A stretch of DNA of 32,966 nucleotides, from the NCBI RefSeq assembly GCF_003865095.1, contig NZ_BHYK01000042.1:1-32966 (forward strand), given 5' to 3'. The notes under the pieces are model-generated. The model was not told where the DNA came from, did no database searches, and was given only the letters and a program-made list of their open reading frames with translations. The position numbers and the translations under genes were made by a program. How positions within the stretch are numbered: the stretch's first letter is position 1; each line of letters starts with the position of its first letter. Source of the DNA: Clostridium tagluense. GTDB taxonomy: Bacteria > Bacillota > Clostridia > Clostridiales > Clostridiaceae. Positions 16,403 through 23,700 of this stretch are shown piece by piece.

Positions 16403-17326
16403 ATGACGCAAAAATATTTATTAGAAACTGAAGGTTTAACTAAAGAATATAATGGTAAGAAAGTGGTGAATAATCTAAGCATTACAGTATATGAGGGAGA
16501 TGTTTATGGATTTCTCGGACCAAATGGAGCAGGAAAAAGTACAACTATAAAGAGTATCATGGGTCTCATAAAGCCTACATCAGGAAAGGTCATCATAAAC
16601 GGGTATGACGTTCATAGTCAAAGAGAAAAGGCTATTGAAAGGATAGGGGCCATGGTAGAAGCACCCAGCTTTTATGGGGGATTATCAGGTTATAAAAATC
16701 TTCTTCTCATGGCTAATCTTTATGAACTTCCAAAGGAGAGAGTGAAGGAAGTTCTTGAAATGGTAGATATGAATGAGGCTGCAAATGAAAAGGTTTCAAA
16801 ATATTCATTAGGTATGAAACAGAGACTTGGAATTGCAAGAGCTTTTTTAAACAATCCCAATATAGTTATACTAGATGAACCTACCAATGGATTAGATCCT
16901 CAGGGCATAAAAGACATAAGAAAATTAATATATGATTTATCAAAGAAGTATGGAGTAACCTTTTTGATATCCTCACATATATTGAGTGAAATTCAAGCTG
17001 TATGTAACAGAATAGGAATTATAGAAAAAGGTTGCCTTAAGGTTCAAGGTTATGTGGAGGAATTATTAAATACCGATGAAGAAGTAATAGAGATTCATAC
17101 TAAGGAAGAGGAAAAGACTGCAAGGATTCTCACAGCCATGGACATTTCAATGAAGATTGAGAAATTTGAGAGTGGTATAAGAATTAGGCTTAAAAAGGGT
17201 AATTTCCAGAAGATAAATAAGCTACTAGTTTCCAATGAAATAAACATTGAAAATATATACTGCAAGGAAAACTCTTTGGAGGATTACTTTTTAAATCTGA
17301 TGGAAGGAGAAAGAAAATATGCTTAA
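16403..17326 (+). CDS. ABC transporter ATP-binding protein (bacitracin/lantibiotic-type exporter)
   Basis: A 307-residue nucleotide-binding subunit. Walker A is GPNGAGKS near 39-46, the Q-loop region is around 85, the signature is SLGMKQRLG near 135, Walker B is NIVILDEPTNGLDPQG near 152-167, and the switch histidine is in SSHILSE near 195. The C-terminal extension of about 90 residues is typical of BcrA-like ATPases that pair with separate ABC-2 permeases. GGAG precedes the ATG. Its 3' end overlaps the permease gene by 8 bp. Position after a LytTR/AgrC-like system suggests export of, or immunity to, a peptide or antibiotic; the substrate is unknown. Confidence 0.93.
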   Translation: MTQKYLLETEGLTKEYNGKKVVNNLSITVYEGDVYGFLGPNGAGKSTTIKSIMGLIKPTSGKVIINGYDVHSQREKAIERIGAMVEAPSFYGGLSGYKNLLLMANLYELPKERVKEVLEMVDMNEAANEKVSKYSLGMKQRLGIARAFLNNPNIVILDEPTNGLDPQGIKDIRKLIYDLSKKYGVTFLISSHILSEIQAVCNRIGIIEKGCLKVQGYVEELLNTDEEVIEIHTKEEEKTARILTAMDISMKIEKFESGIRIRLKKGNFQKINKLLVSNEINIENIYCKENSLEDYFLNLMEGERKYA

Positions 17327-18050
17327 GATTTTTAAAAATGAGATAATAAAAATGGTTAGTAGTAAAAAGTTTTATTTACTGTGCGCTCTTTTAATTTTCA
17401 GTATAATCCTCATGGGCACAGTGGTGGGTCCTAGAATTAATGCAAATAACTTTATGATTGCAACTTTAGATGGCATGGTGATGAAACCTATAGTGCCAAT
17501 ATTTATGGTGCTGGTTATAGTAGAAGTTCTAACAGAGGACTACAGCCTTGGAACTATGAAATTTTCTTTGATGACAACCATAAAGAAAAGTGATTTTATA
17601 ATTGGAAAGCTTTTATTTATAGATTTATATGCATTGATATTTATGGCTATTAGTTTCATTTTTAGCTATATTGTAGGAACTATTATATTTGGATTAGTTG
17701 GAAAAGACGAGGCTATAAAAAATCTTGTCTACAATATTAAATGTTATGGCGTTCTAATACTTCCTTTACTGTCTTTTTGTGCAATGATAAGTTTAATTGC
17801 GCTACTTATTAATAATAGTGGTGCAATGATTGGTTTAGGAATAGGGATTGTTGTTATATTAAGTATGCTTGTTTTCGTACAAGAGGATGTAATTTACTTT
17901 ATTCCAGGTGGAGGAATGTATGCTGCGTCCTACATAAATAAGAGTGGACCACACAGTATATTTTTATTTGCAATAATTGCTATTATATATATAATAGCAT
18001 TTTCGTTAATAAGTTCAGTGGTTATAAAGAAAAAAGATATAGTGTTATAG
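17319..18050 (+). CDS. ABC-2 type permease
   Basis: A 243-residue membrane protein with about six transmembrane segments (roughly 17-37, 52-72, 101-125, 143-163, 167-187, 212-236). It begins MLKIFKNEIIKMVSSKKFY, the common N-terminus of ABC-2 permeases before TM1. No catalytic domain is present. It overlaps the ATPase gene and should form the transmembrane half of the same exporter. The transcript ends at the terminator 50 bp downstream. Confidence 0.88.
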   Translation: MLKIFKNEIIKMVSSKKFYLLCALLIFSIILMGTVVGPRINANNFMIATLDGMVMKPIVPIFMVLVIVEVLTEDYSLGTMKFSLMTTIKKSDFIIGKLLFIDLYALIFMAISFIFSYIVGTIIFGLVGKDEAIKNLVYNIKCYGVLILPLLSFCAMISLIALLINNSGAMIGLGIGIVVILSMLVFVQEDVIYFIPGGGMYAASYINKSGPHSIFLFAIIAIIYIIAFSLISSVVIKKKDIVL

Positions 18051-18096
18051 ATATTCATCAGAAAGAGCATAAAATTAATAATAGTATATTTATTAA

Positions 18097-18130
18097 TCCT
18101 CTACATTAATAAAAGATGTAGGGGATTTTT
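18097..18130 (+). terminator. Terminator after the ABC permease
   Basis: The 10-bp stem TCCTCTACAT/ATGTAGGGGA with one T-G pair and a 9-nt loop is followed by TTTTT. Confidence 0.8.
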
Positions 18131-18482
18131 ATATATCAACCTTACCTGCTTTTATAAAGGAAGGGCTAATGTTTTTGTTATGGCAAAGTTAAGATATTTC
18201 ATGTTTTTTTCAAGTCACAGTTACTTTGGGGGAAATTTTTCTACAAACTAAGTAATTATGGACACGTTTACAGCATTGATATTATTGGACTTTATATGTT
18301 CTACCTTATTTTTAATTTTATGGTTGGCACATAATTTTAAAAAAATACCTCTTTCATAATTTATTTAAAAGATGTATTATTATATTTGCGTTGTTATTTG
18401 TAGTAGAAGGTTAGTACAAAAAATGAAATGTAGACTTAGGAAGGACACGTATTAAGTCGGCATTTTATTGTAATTAGAAGGG
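18131..18482. other. Non-coding stretch before the L,D-transpeptidase gene
   Basis: An AT-rich region of 350 bp. The only open frame of note is at 18258-18359, 33 codons, beginning MDTFTALILLDFICSTLFLI; it is hydrophobic and lacks a ribosome binding site. No known RNA motif or repeat was recognised. Confidence 0.3.
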
Positions 18483-19901
18483 GTGGGAATTACGGAAAAT
18501 GAATTAGAAAAGTCAATAATAAGGCCAATAAAAAAGCGCAAGAAAATTGTTACAGGTATTATAATTTTTATTTGTACTTTACTTGTTATATATTTTGGGA
18601 TGGCAATGTATTTCATGAATCATTTTTATTTTGGTTCAGAAATAAATGGCATTAGTGTTTCAGGTGAAATTGTTGAGAATGTAAATAAACAAATGGCATC
18701 TGAAATTCAAAAATATAAGTTGAATATAAAAGAGCGAGGCGGTAAAACTGAGCAAATTAATGGTAAAGATGTTGGTTTAAAGTATAATTCAGATGGGCAA
18801 TTTAAGGATTTTAAAGATAGACAGAATCCTTATAAATGGGTTTCAGCAGTTTTTAATAAAAAAGATTCTAAGATGGTAGAAGGAATTAAATATGATAAGA
18901 ATCTATTAAAAGAACGAGTGGACAAGCTATCTTGTTTTGATAGCAGTAATGTAATTGAGCCTAAAAATGCTAGCTTTAAGTATACAGATAATGGTTATAT
19001 GATTGTAGGTGAAGTTCTTGGAAATAAGGTTAATAAAGATATTTTATATGAGCATGTGTCAGCAGCAGTAAGTAAGGGGGAAGCTACAATTGATTTGGAA
19101 TCAATCAATTATTATGTTAACCCACAATATACTTCGAAATCTAAAAAAGTCGTCGATACCAGAAGTATGCTTAACAAATATGTATCTTCAAAAATCACCT
19201 ATACTTTTGGAGAAGATAAAGAACTTTTAGATAGTTCTACAATAAATAAGTGGATTGTAGTTGATGAGAATATTAAAGTCACATTTGATGAAAAAGAAGT
19301 TGAAAATTATATGGACGAACTTTCTAACAAATATAATACAATTGGTAAGAGCAGAAATTTTGTTTCATCATCAAAAAAGGCAATGAATATTAACACTGGT
19401 GATTATGGATGGTCAATTAATAAAGCTAAGGAAACAGAAGCTTTAATTTCGACTATAAAAGAAGGGAAAACTATAACAAAAGAACCAGCATATACTCAAA
19501 CTGCCTTATATCATGGTAACGATGATATGGGGAATACCTATGTAGAAATAGATTTGACAACGCAGCATTTATGGTTTTATAAAAATGGTTCACTGGTAGT
19601 ACAAGGGGATGTTGTCACAGGTACTGAAGGGTCGGTGAATGCAACACCACCAGGTATTTATAAGTTGAAATATAAAGAAAAAAATGCAACCCTTAAAGGG
19701 GAAGGTTACGCTGCTCCTGTTAACTTTTGGATGCCTTTTAATGGAGGAATAGGAATTCATGATGCAAGCTGGAGAGATAAGTTTGGAGGAGTACTATATA
19801 AGAGCGCTGGGTCCCATGGTTGTATAAATTCACCATACGATTTAGCAAAAACAGTATTTGATAATATTGAGTCAGGTACTCCAGTTGTTTGTTATAATTA
19901 G
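18483..19901 (+). CDS. L,D-transpeptidase (YkuD domain) with peptidoglycan-binding region
   Basis: A 472-residue membrane-anchored cell-wall enzyme that forms 3-3 (or attaches other) cross-links in peptidoglycan and typically resists beta-lactams other than carbapenems. A cytoplasmic N-terminus rich in lysine and arginine is followed by a TM anchor (about 22-43). A long extracytoplasmic region (50-330) resembles paired PG_binding_4 domains. The C-terminal YkuD domain (about 340-472) has EIDLTTQHLWFYKNG, the catalytic histidine in GIGIHDASW (H426) and the catalytic cysteine in SHGCINSP (C447). The start is uncertain: the GTG at 18483 is almost on top of GAAGGGG, whereas the ATT two codons later has better spacing, and an upstream stop leaves no other choice. 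It is followed by its own terminator and then by a D,D-carboxypeptidase, the enzyme that makes tetrapeptide donors for such transpeptidases. Confidence 0.92.
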   Translation: MGITENELEKSIIRPIKKRKKIVTGIIIFICTLLVIYFGMAMYFMNHFYFGSEINGISVSGEIVENVNKQMASEIQKYKLNIKERGGKTEQINGKDVGLKYNSDGQFKDFKDRQNPYKWVSAVFNKKDSKMVEGIKYDKNLLKERVDKLSCFDSSNVIEPKNASFKYTDNGYMIVGEVLGNKVNKDILYEHVSAAVSKGEATIDLESINYYVNPQYTSKSKKVVDTRSMLNKYVSSKITYTFGEDKELLDSSTINKWIVVDENIKVTFDEKEVENYMDELSNKYNTIGKSRNFVSSSKKAMNINTGDYGWSINKAKETEALISTIKEGKTITKEPAYTQTALYHGNDDMGNTYVEIDLTTQHLWFYKNGSLVVQGDVVTGTEGSVNATPPGIYKLKYKEKNATLKGEGYAAPVNFWMPFNGGIGIHDASWRDKFGGVLYKSAGSHGCINSPYDLAKTVFDNIESGTPVVCYN

Positions 19902-19902
19902 T

Positions 19903-19936
19903 AAAAAGAAATCGCTAAATAAGGCGATTTCTTTTT
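19903..19936 (+). terminator. Terminator after the L,D-transpeptidase
   Basis: The 11-bp stem AAAGAAATCGC/GCGATTTCTTT has an 8-nt loop and ends in a T run, directly after the stop codon. The A-rich 5' arm makes it symmetrical. Confidence 0.88.
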
Positions 19937-19987
19937 ATTGGGATTAGATTAGGTGCACAATAAATTAAAGTAATGGAGAGATGAAAG

Positions 19988-21268
19988 TTGAAAAATAAAA
20001 GGTTTTTAATTTTAATTGTATTATTTCTAGTGTTTTCTATTAGTTCAAATGTTTTCGCTGAGGGTATCGATGGAACTACTGATTTGCAGGAAATATATGG
20101 GAAAGCAGCAATAACTGTAGATGTTGCAACTGGCGAAATAATTTATGCGAAAAGTGTAGATAAACAAATGTACCCAGCAAGTACAACAAAGCTAATGACA
20201 GCATTATTGCTGGCTGAGAACATGGGGAAAAATGATGAATTAAAATATACTCAAAGTGCAAAATCTCAACCCGCGGATTCATTAAATGTTAATTTTCATC
20301 CAATCGGGCTTGATGAAACTATGTCAGCTGCGGACGTAATGGATGGACTGTTACTTTATTCAGCAAATGACCTAGCGTATATGATTGCAGACAACGTTTC
20401 AGGAAATTCTACAAATTTCATGAAAATGATGAATGATAAGGCAGCAAAATTGAATATGACAGGAACTCACTTTGTAACTTCTAATGGTCTTCATAGTCCA
20501 GATCATTATACTACGCCTTATGATATGAGTATATTGGCTAGAACCTCATTTTTAAACCCCTGGGTAAAAGAGTCAATGAATAAAAAGAAAAATACTTTAT
20601 CAACATCAAAGGGTACAAGATTTGTTATTGAAAATAGTAATAAACTTCTTGGAAGCGATGGTTGTATTGCTGGGAAAACAGGGTATACTTCAAAAGCTGG
20701 GAGATGTCTTGTAGCCTTTTATGAAAGAAATGGAAGAGAAATTATGGGAGTCGTTATGGGATCAATTCACGATGCCAATGACACTTATGTTTTCAATGAT
20801 ATGAAAAAAATAATTGACTATAGCTATAATTTACAGCAGACAGTATTACATGCAAAGAATGACATTATAAAAACCGAAACATTAGAATACAAACCTCTTG
20901 GCTTCTTTGGCCCAGAGAAAGCGGTTAGTGTACCACTTGTGGCTAAAGAAGACATTAGCTATTTCAACAACGAAGCGAATAAAAAAGAGTTGCAGGAGAA
21001 TATAAACTTAACAAGTACTGACCTTTCTAGTCTTAAAGGGAATAAGAGCATTGGAACCTTGTCATTAACTGAAAAGGGAAAAGTCAAAACTTATAAGCTT
21101 TATTCAATGGCTTCTAGTGGAACTTTAACAAAAAATATTATACTTATATATCTTATGGCTGCTGGAATATTTATTTTATTCTTAATAGGAATAGTGTTTA
21201 TAATAAGAAAAATTAATTTAAGTAAGAAGAAAAAAAGAAAAAGTAAATTTAAAAGGAATTCAAGATAA
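19988..21268 (+). CDS. Serine-type D-alanyl-D-alanine carboxypeptidase (DacF/PBP5-like)
   Basis: A 426-residue low-molecular-mass penicillin-binding protein that trims the terminal D-Ala from peptidoglycan pentapeptides. The signal peptide covers 1-24, with cleavage after VFA. The SxxK motif is STTK (65-68), SxN is SAN (125-127), and KTG is at 230-232 in GKTGYTSKAG; all are intact. A C-terminal domain follows, then a membrane segment (about 381-404) and a very basic tail (KKKKRKSKFKRNSR), so the enzyme is held by a C-terminal anchor. The start is TTG, 7 nt after GGAGAG. It pairs naturally with the preceding L,D-transpeptidase. Confidence 0.94.
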   Translation: MKNKRFLILIVLFLVFSISSNVFAEGIDGTTDLQEIYGKAAITVDVATGEIIYAKSVDKQMYPASTTKLMTALLLAENMGKNDELKYTQSAKSQPADSLNVNFHPIGLDETMSAADVMDGLLLYSANDLAYMIADNVSGNSTNFMKMMNDKAAKLNMTGTHFVTSNGLHSPDHYTTPYDMSILARTSFLNPWVKESMNKKKNTLSTSKGTRFVIENSNKLLGSDGCIAGKTGYTSKAGRCLVAFYERNGREIMGVVMGSIHDANDTYVFNDMKKIIDYSYNLQQTVLHAKNDIIKTETLEYKPLGFFGPEKAVSVPLVAKEDISYFNNEANKKELQENINLTSTDLSSLKGNKSIGTLSLTEKGKVKTYKLYSMASSGTLTKNIILIYLMAAGIFILFLIGIVFIIRKINLSKKKKRKSKFKRNSR

Positions 21269-21291
21269 AGCAGACAATTTTTAACTGGATA

Positions 21292-21321
21292 TTGAAAATT
21301 TTGACAAGTTAATGTTATAAT
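21292..21321 (+). promoter_or_regulatory. Promoter for the NatAB-like transporter
   Basis: TTGAAA (21292-21297), an 18-bp spacer and TATAAT (21316-21321) lie about 70 nt before the ATG. Confidence 0.55.
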
Positions 21322-21393
21322 ATCAATGTATGAAAATTTATGGTTATATAAGGTGCATCAAAATAAATGCGTTTTATGCAAGGGGGAAGTAAT

Positions 21394-22287
21394 ATGGCAC
21401 TAGAGATATCATCCGTATTAAAGAAGTTTGGAGAAAAAACTGTAGTAGACAATCTTTCTTTTGAAATTGAAAATCCAGGTGTGTTTGGTTTGCTTGGAAC
21501 AAATGGAGCAGGCAAAACCACAACAATAAGAATGATTTTGGGGATTCTTGAAAAAAATAGCGGAACAATTGAATGGAATGGAAAGGCTGTTACAAGAGAA
21601 ACTGTGAAATTTGGATACCTACCAGAGGAAAGAGGTTTATATCCTAAGGCTAAGGTAGTAGATCAACTTTCATATTTCGGAAAACTTCGAGGTATGGATG
21701 GAAAGTCAGTAAAAAAAGCTATAAACTATTGGTTTGATAGGCTTAAGGTATCTGAATACTCAAACTTTACTGCAGAGCAATTGTCTAAGGGTAATCAACA
21801 AAAAATACAATTGATAACAGCACTCTTGCATGATCCAGAATTGATTATTCTAGATGAACCACTAAGTGGTCTTGACCCCGTAAACGCTGATTTGTTCAAA
21901 AGTGTAATTAACGAATTAGTTGAAAAGGATAAATTTATTATAATGTCCAGTCATCAAATGCAATCTATTGAAGAGTATTGCAAAGGTCTTGTAATATTAA
22001 AAGATGGACAAACTATCCTAAAGGGTAATCTAAAACAAATAAAGGCTGGCTATGGAAGAACAAATCTTACTGTGAACTGCCAAGAAGGAATTGAGGATCT
22101 CATAAAAGAGCAAGGCATGAATATTTTATCAAAAACTGCTACTGGGTACGAATTTAAAATTAAATCAGACCAGCAGGCATATAGCCTTCTTGAAAAAATT
22201 ATAACATCAAAAATAAGACTTGATAAATTTGAAATTCGTGAACCCTCTCTTCATGAAATATTTATTGAAAAGGTTGGTGAACAATAA
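21394..22287 (+). CDS. ABC transporter ATP-binding protein (NatA-like)
   Basis: A 297-residue ATPase. Walker A is GTNGAGKTT near 37-45, the signature region is LSKGNQQKIQ near 129, Walker B is LIILDEPLSGLDPVNA near 148-163, and the H-loop is in SSHQMQS. The C-terminal domain (about 215-297) is that of the NatA/DUF4162 type, ending in EPSLHEIFIEKVG. I chose the ATG at 21394 because AAGGGGGA lies 6 nt before it; an in-frame ATG at 21367 has no such site. The stop codon TAA shares one base with the permease ATG. The pair probably exports sodium or a toxic compound, as NatAB does in Bacillus, but the substrate is not certain. Confidence 0.92.
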   Translation: MALEISSVLKKFGEKTVVDNLSFEIENPGVFGLLGTNGAGKTTTIRMILGILEKNSGTIEWNGKAVTRETVKFGYLPEERGLYPKAKVVDQLSYFGKLRGMDGKSVKKAINYWFDRLKVSEYSNFTAEQLSKGNQQKIQLITALLHDPELIILDEPLSGLDPVNADLFKSVINELVEKDKFIIMSSHQMQSIEEYCKGLVILKDGQTILKGNLKQIKAGYGRTNLTVNCQEGIEDLIKEQGMNILSKTATGYEFKIKSDQQAYSLLEKIITSKIRLDKFEIREPSLHEIFIEKVGEQ

Positions 22288-23549
22288 TGAAAGAGTTTCT
22301 TGCGGTTTTAGTCTATACATTTAAAGAAAACTCCAGAAAAAAAGCATTTATTATTTCAACTGTAATCACACTACTTTTAACTGTTTTAATAATTAGTTTG
22401 CCAGCTATAATAAAGACCTTCCACAATGATGGAAATAATAAAACAGAGCAACAATCAAAAGGTGGCAAAGCTAAGGGAGTTATTTATGTAGTTGATGCTA
22501 AGGGTATTCTAAAGGGAGATTTAAGTAATCTCGGCAAAGTCTTTTCAGAATATGAAGTTAAGTCTCGGCCTTATGGTAGTGTTGATATTCTTAAAAATAA
22601 AGTTAAGGATGGAGAAAATAATACGCTAATAATTCTAGATGAGAAAAACGGTGTACCCACCTTTGATTATTTAGTTAAACAAGCTGGTGATGGACCAGAC
22701 TCTACGGGAGTAAGTCGTATAATAAAAAGTACTTTTGTAACTAACCTATTAAAAGATGCTAAGGTATCAGATGACGTATCTAAAATGGTACAAAGCGATA
22801 TTTCCTTTAAGGTTAATGAGCTTGGAAAACCAAAAATGAATAGCTATATTTCAAGTATGGTTATAAGTATGTTGTTGTTCTTTGTAATTTATTTTTATGG
22901 ATATGGAGTAGCCATGTCTGTGGCTTCTGAAAAGACTTCAAGGGTAATGGAACTCCTTGTAACCTCCACGAAACCATCAAAAATAATTCTTGGAAAGAGT
23001 GCCGCTATGGGACTGCTTGGATTAATTCAACTGTCGTTGGTTGTATTTACTGCTGCGTTAACTTACAAATTAACTTTTCCAGAGGACTTTGCAATAGCAG
23101 GTCAAATGCTTGATTTTTCTTACTTCACGCCCTTTAGTATTGCAATGATAGTTGTATACTTTATACTGGGTTATTCCTTGTATGCTATGATGAATGCTGT
23201 TACTGGGGCTACTGTAAGCAAGGCAGAGGATGTCAATTCAGCCCTTATGCCTATAAATATGATAACCCTGGTAGCATTTTACGCAGGATATTTTTCACTG
23301 TCTGCGCCAAAGGGTAGTATGTCAATTATAGCATCTATTGTTCCATTTTCTGCGCCATTTTCTATGCCTTGTAGGATTTTAGCTACAGAAGTTCCTACCT
23401 TACAAATTGTAGCTTCACTATTTTCTTTGGGAATAACAATTGCTATTATAGCTTGGATGTCAATAAAAATATACTCTTCGGCTATACTTCATTACGGCAG
23501 ACGTTTAAAATTAAAAGATTTAGTGAAAATTTCAAATAAAAATAAATAA
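22287..23549 (+). CDS. ABC-2 type permease (NatB-like)
   Basis: A 420-residue permease. TM1 (about 20-42) is followed by a large extracytoplasmic loop (43-190) and then five more membrane segments (about 192-212, 240-262, 285-305, 325-345, 370-395). GVAMSVASEKTSRVMELLVTST near 207-228 is the signature of NatB-type ABC-2 permeases, as is the large loop. It is translationally coupled to the ATPase gene by a one-base overlap. The unit ends at the strong terminator 77 bp on. Confidence 0.92.
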   Translation: MKEFLAVLVYTFKENSRKKAFIISTVITLLLTVLIISLPAIIKTFHNDGNNKTEQQSKGGKAKGVIYVVDAKGILKGDLSNLGKVFSEYEVKSRPYGSVDILKNKVKDGENNTLIILDEKNGVPTFDYLVKQAGDGPDSTGVSRIIKSTFVTNLLKDAKVSDDVSKMVQSDISFKVNELGKPKMNSYISSMVISMLLFFVIYFYGYGVAMSVASEKTSRVMELLVTSTKPSKIILGKSAAMGLLGLIQLSLVVFTAALTYKLTFPEDFAIAGQMLDFSYFTPFSIAMIVVYFILGYSLYAMMNAVTGATVSKAEDVNSALMPINMITLVAFYAGYFSLSAPKGSMSIIASIVPFSAPFSMPCRILATEVPTLQIVASLFSLGITIAIIAWMSIKIYSSAILHYGRRLKLKDLVKISNKNK

Positions 23550-23625
23550 TAAAGCAGAATATTATGAAAATATAGTATCCATTGATAGTAATATAATTGA
23601 AGTAAATTACTTGTTATATACTACT

Positions 23626-23670
23626 AAAAAACCTCCTCAGAATAAATAATATTTATTCTGAGGAGGTTTT
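23626..23670. terminator. Strong bidirectional terminator
   Basis: A near-perfect inverted repeat of about 20 bp (AAAACCTCCTCAGAATAAAT and its complement) has a very short loop, with A and T runs on either side. It separates the convergent permease and oxidoreductase genes and can serve both. Confidence 0.92.
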
Positions 23671-23700
23671 GCTTTGAGATAGGCTAGCAAGCAATATTTT

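Noticed and set aside
18258-18359. Hydrophobic 33-codon ORF that could be a small membrane peptide
   Set aside because: It has no ribosome binding site, no promoter and no recognisable motif. Hydrophobic frames of this size are expected by chance in AT-rich DNA.
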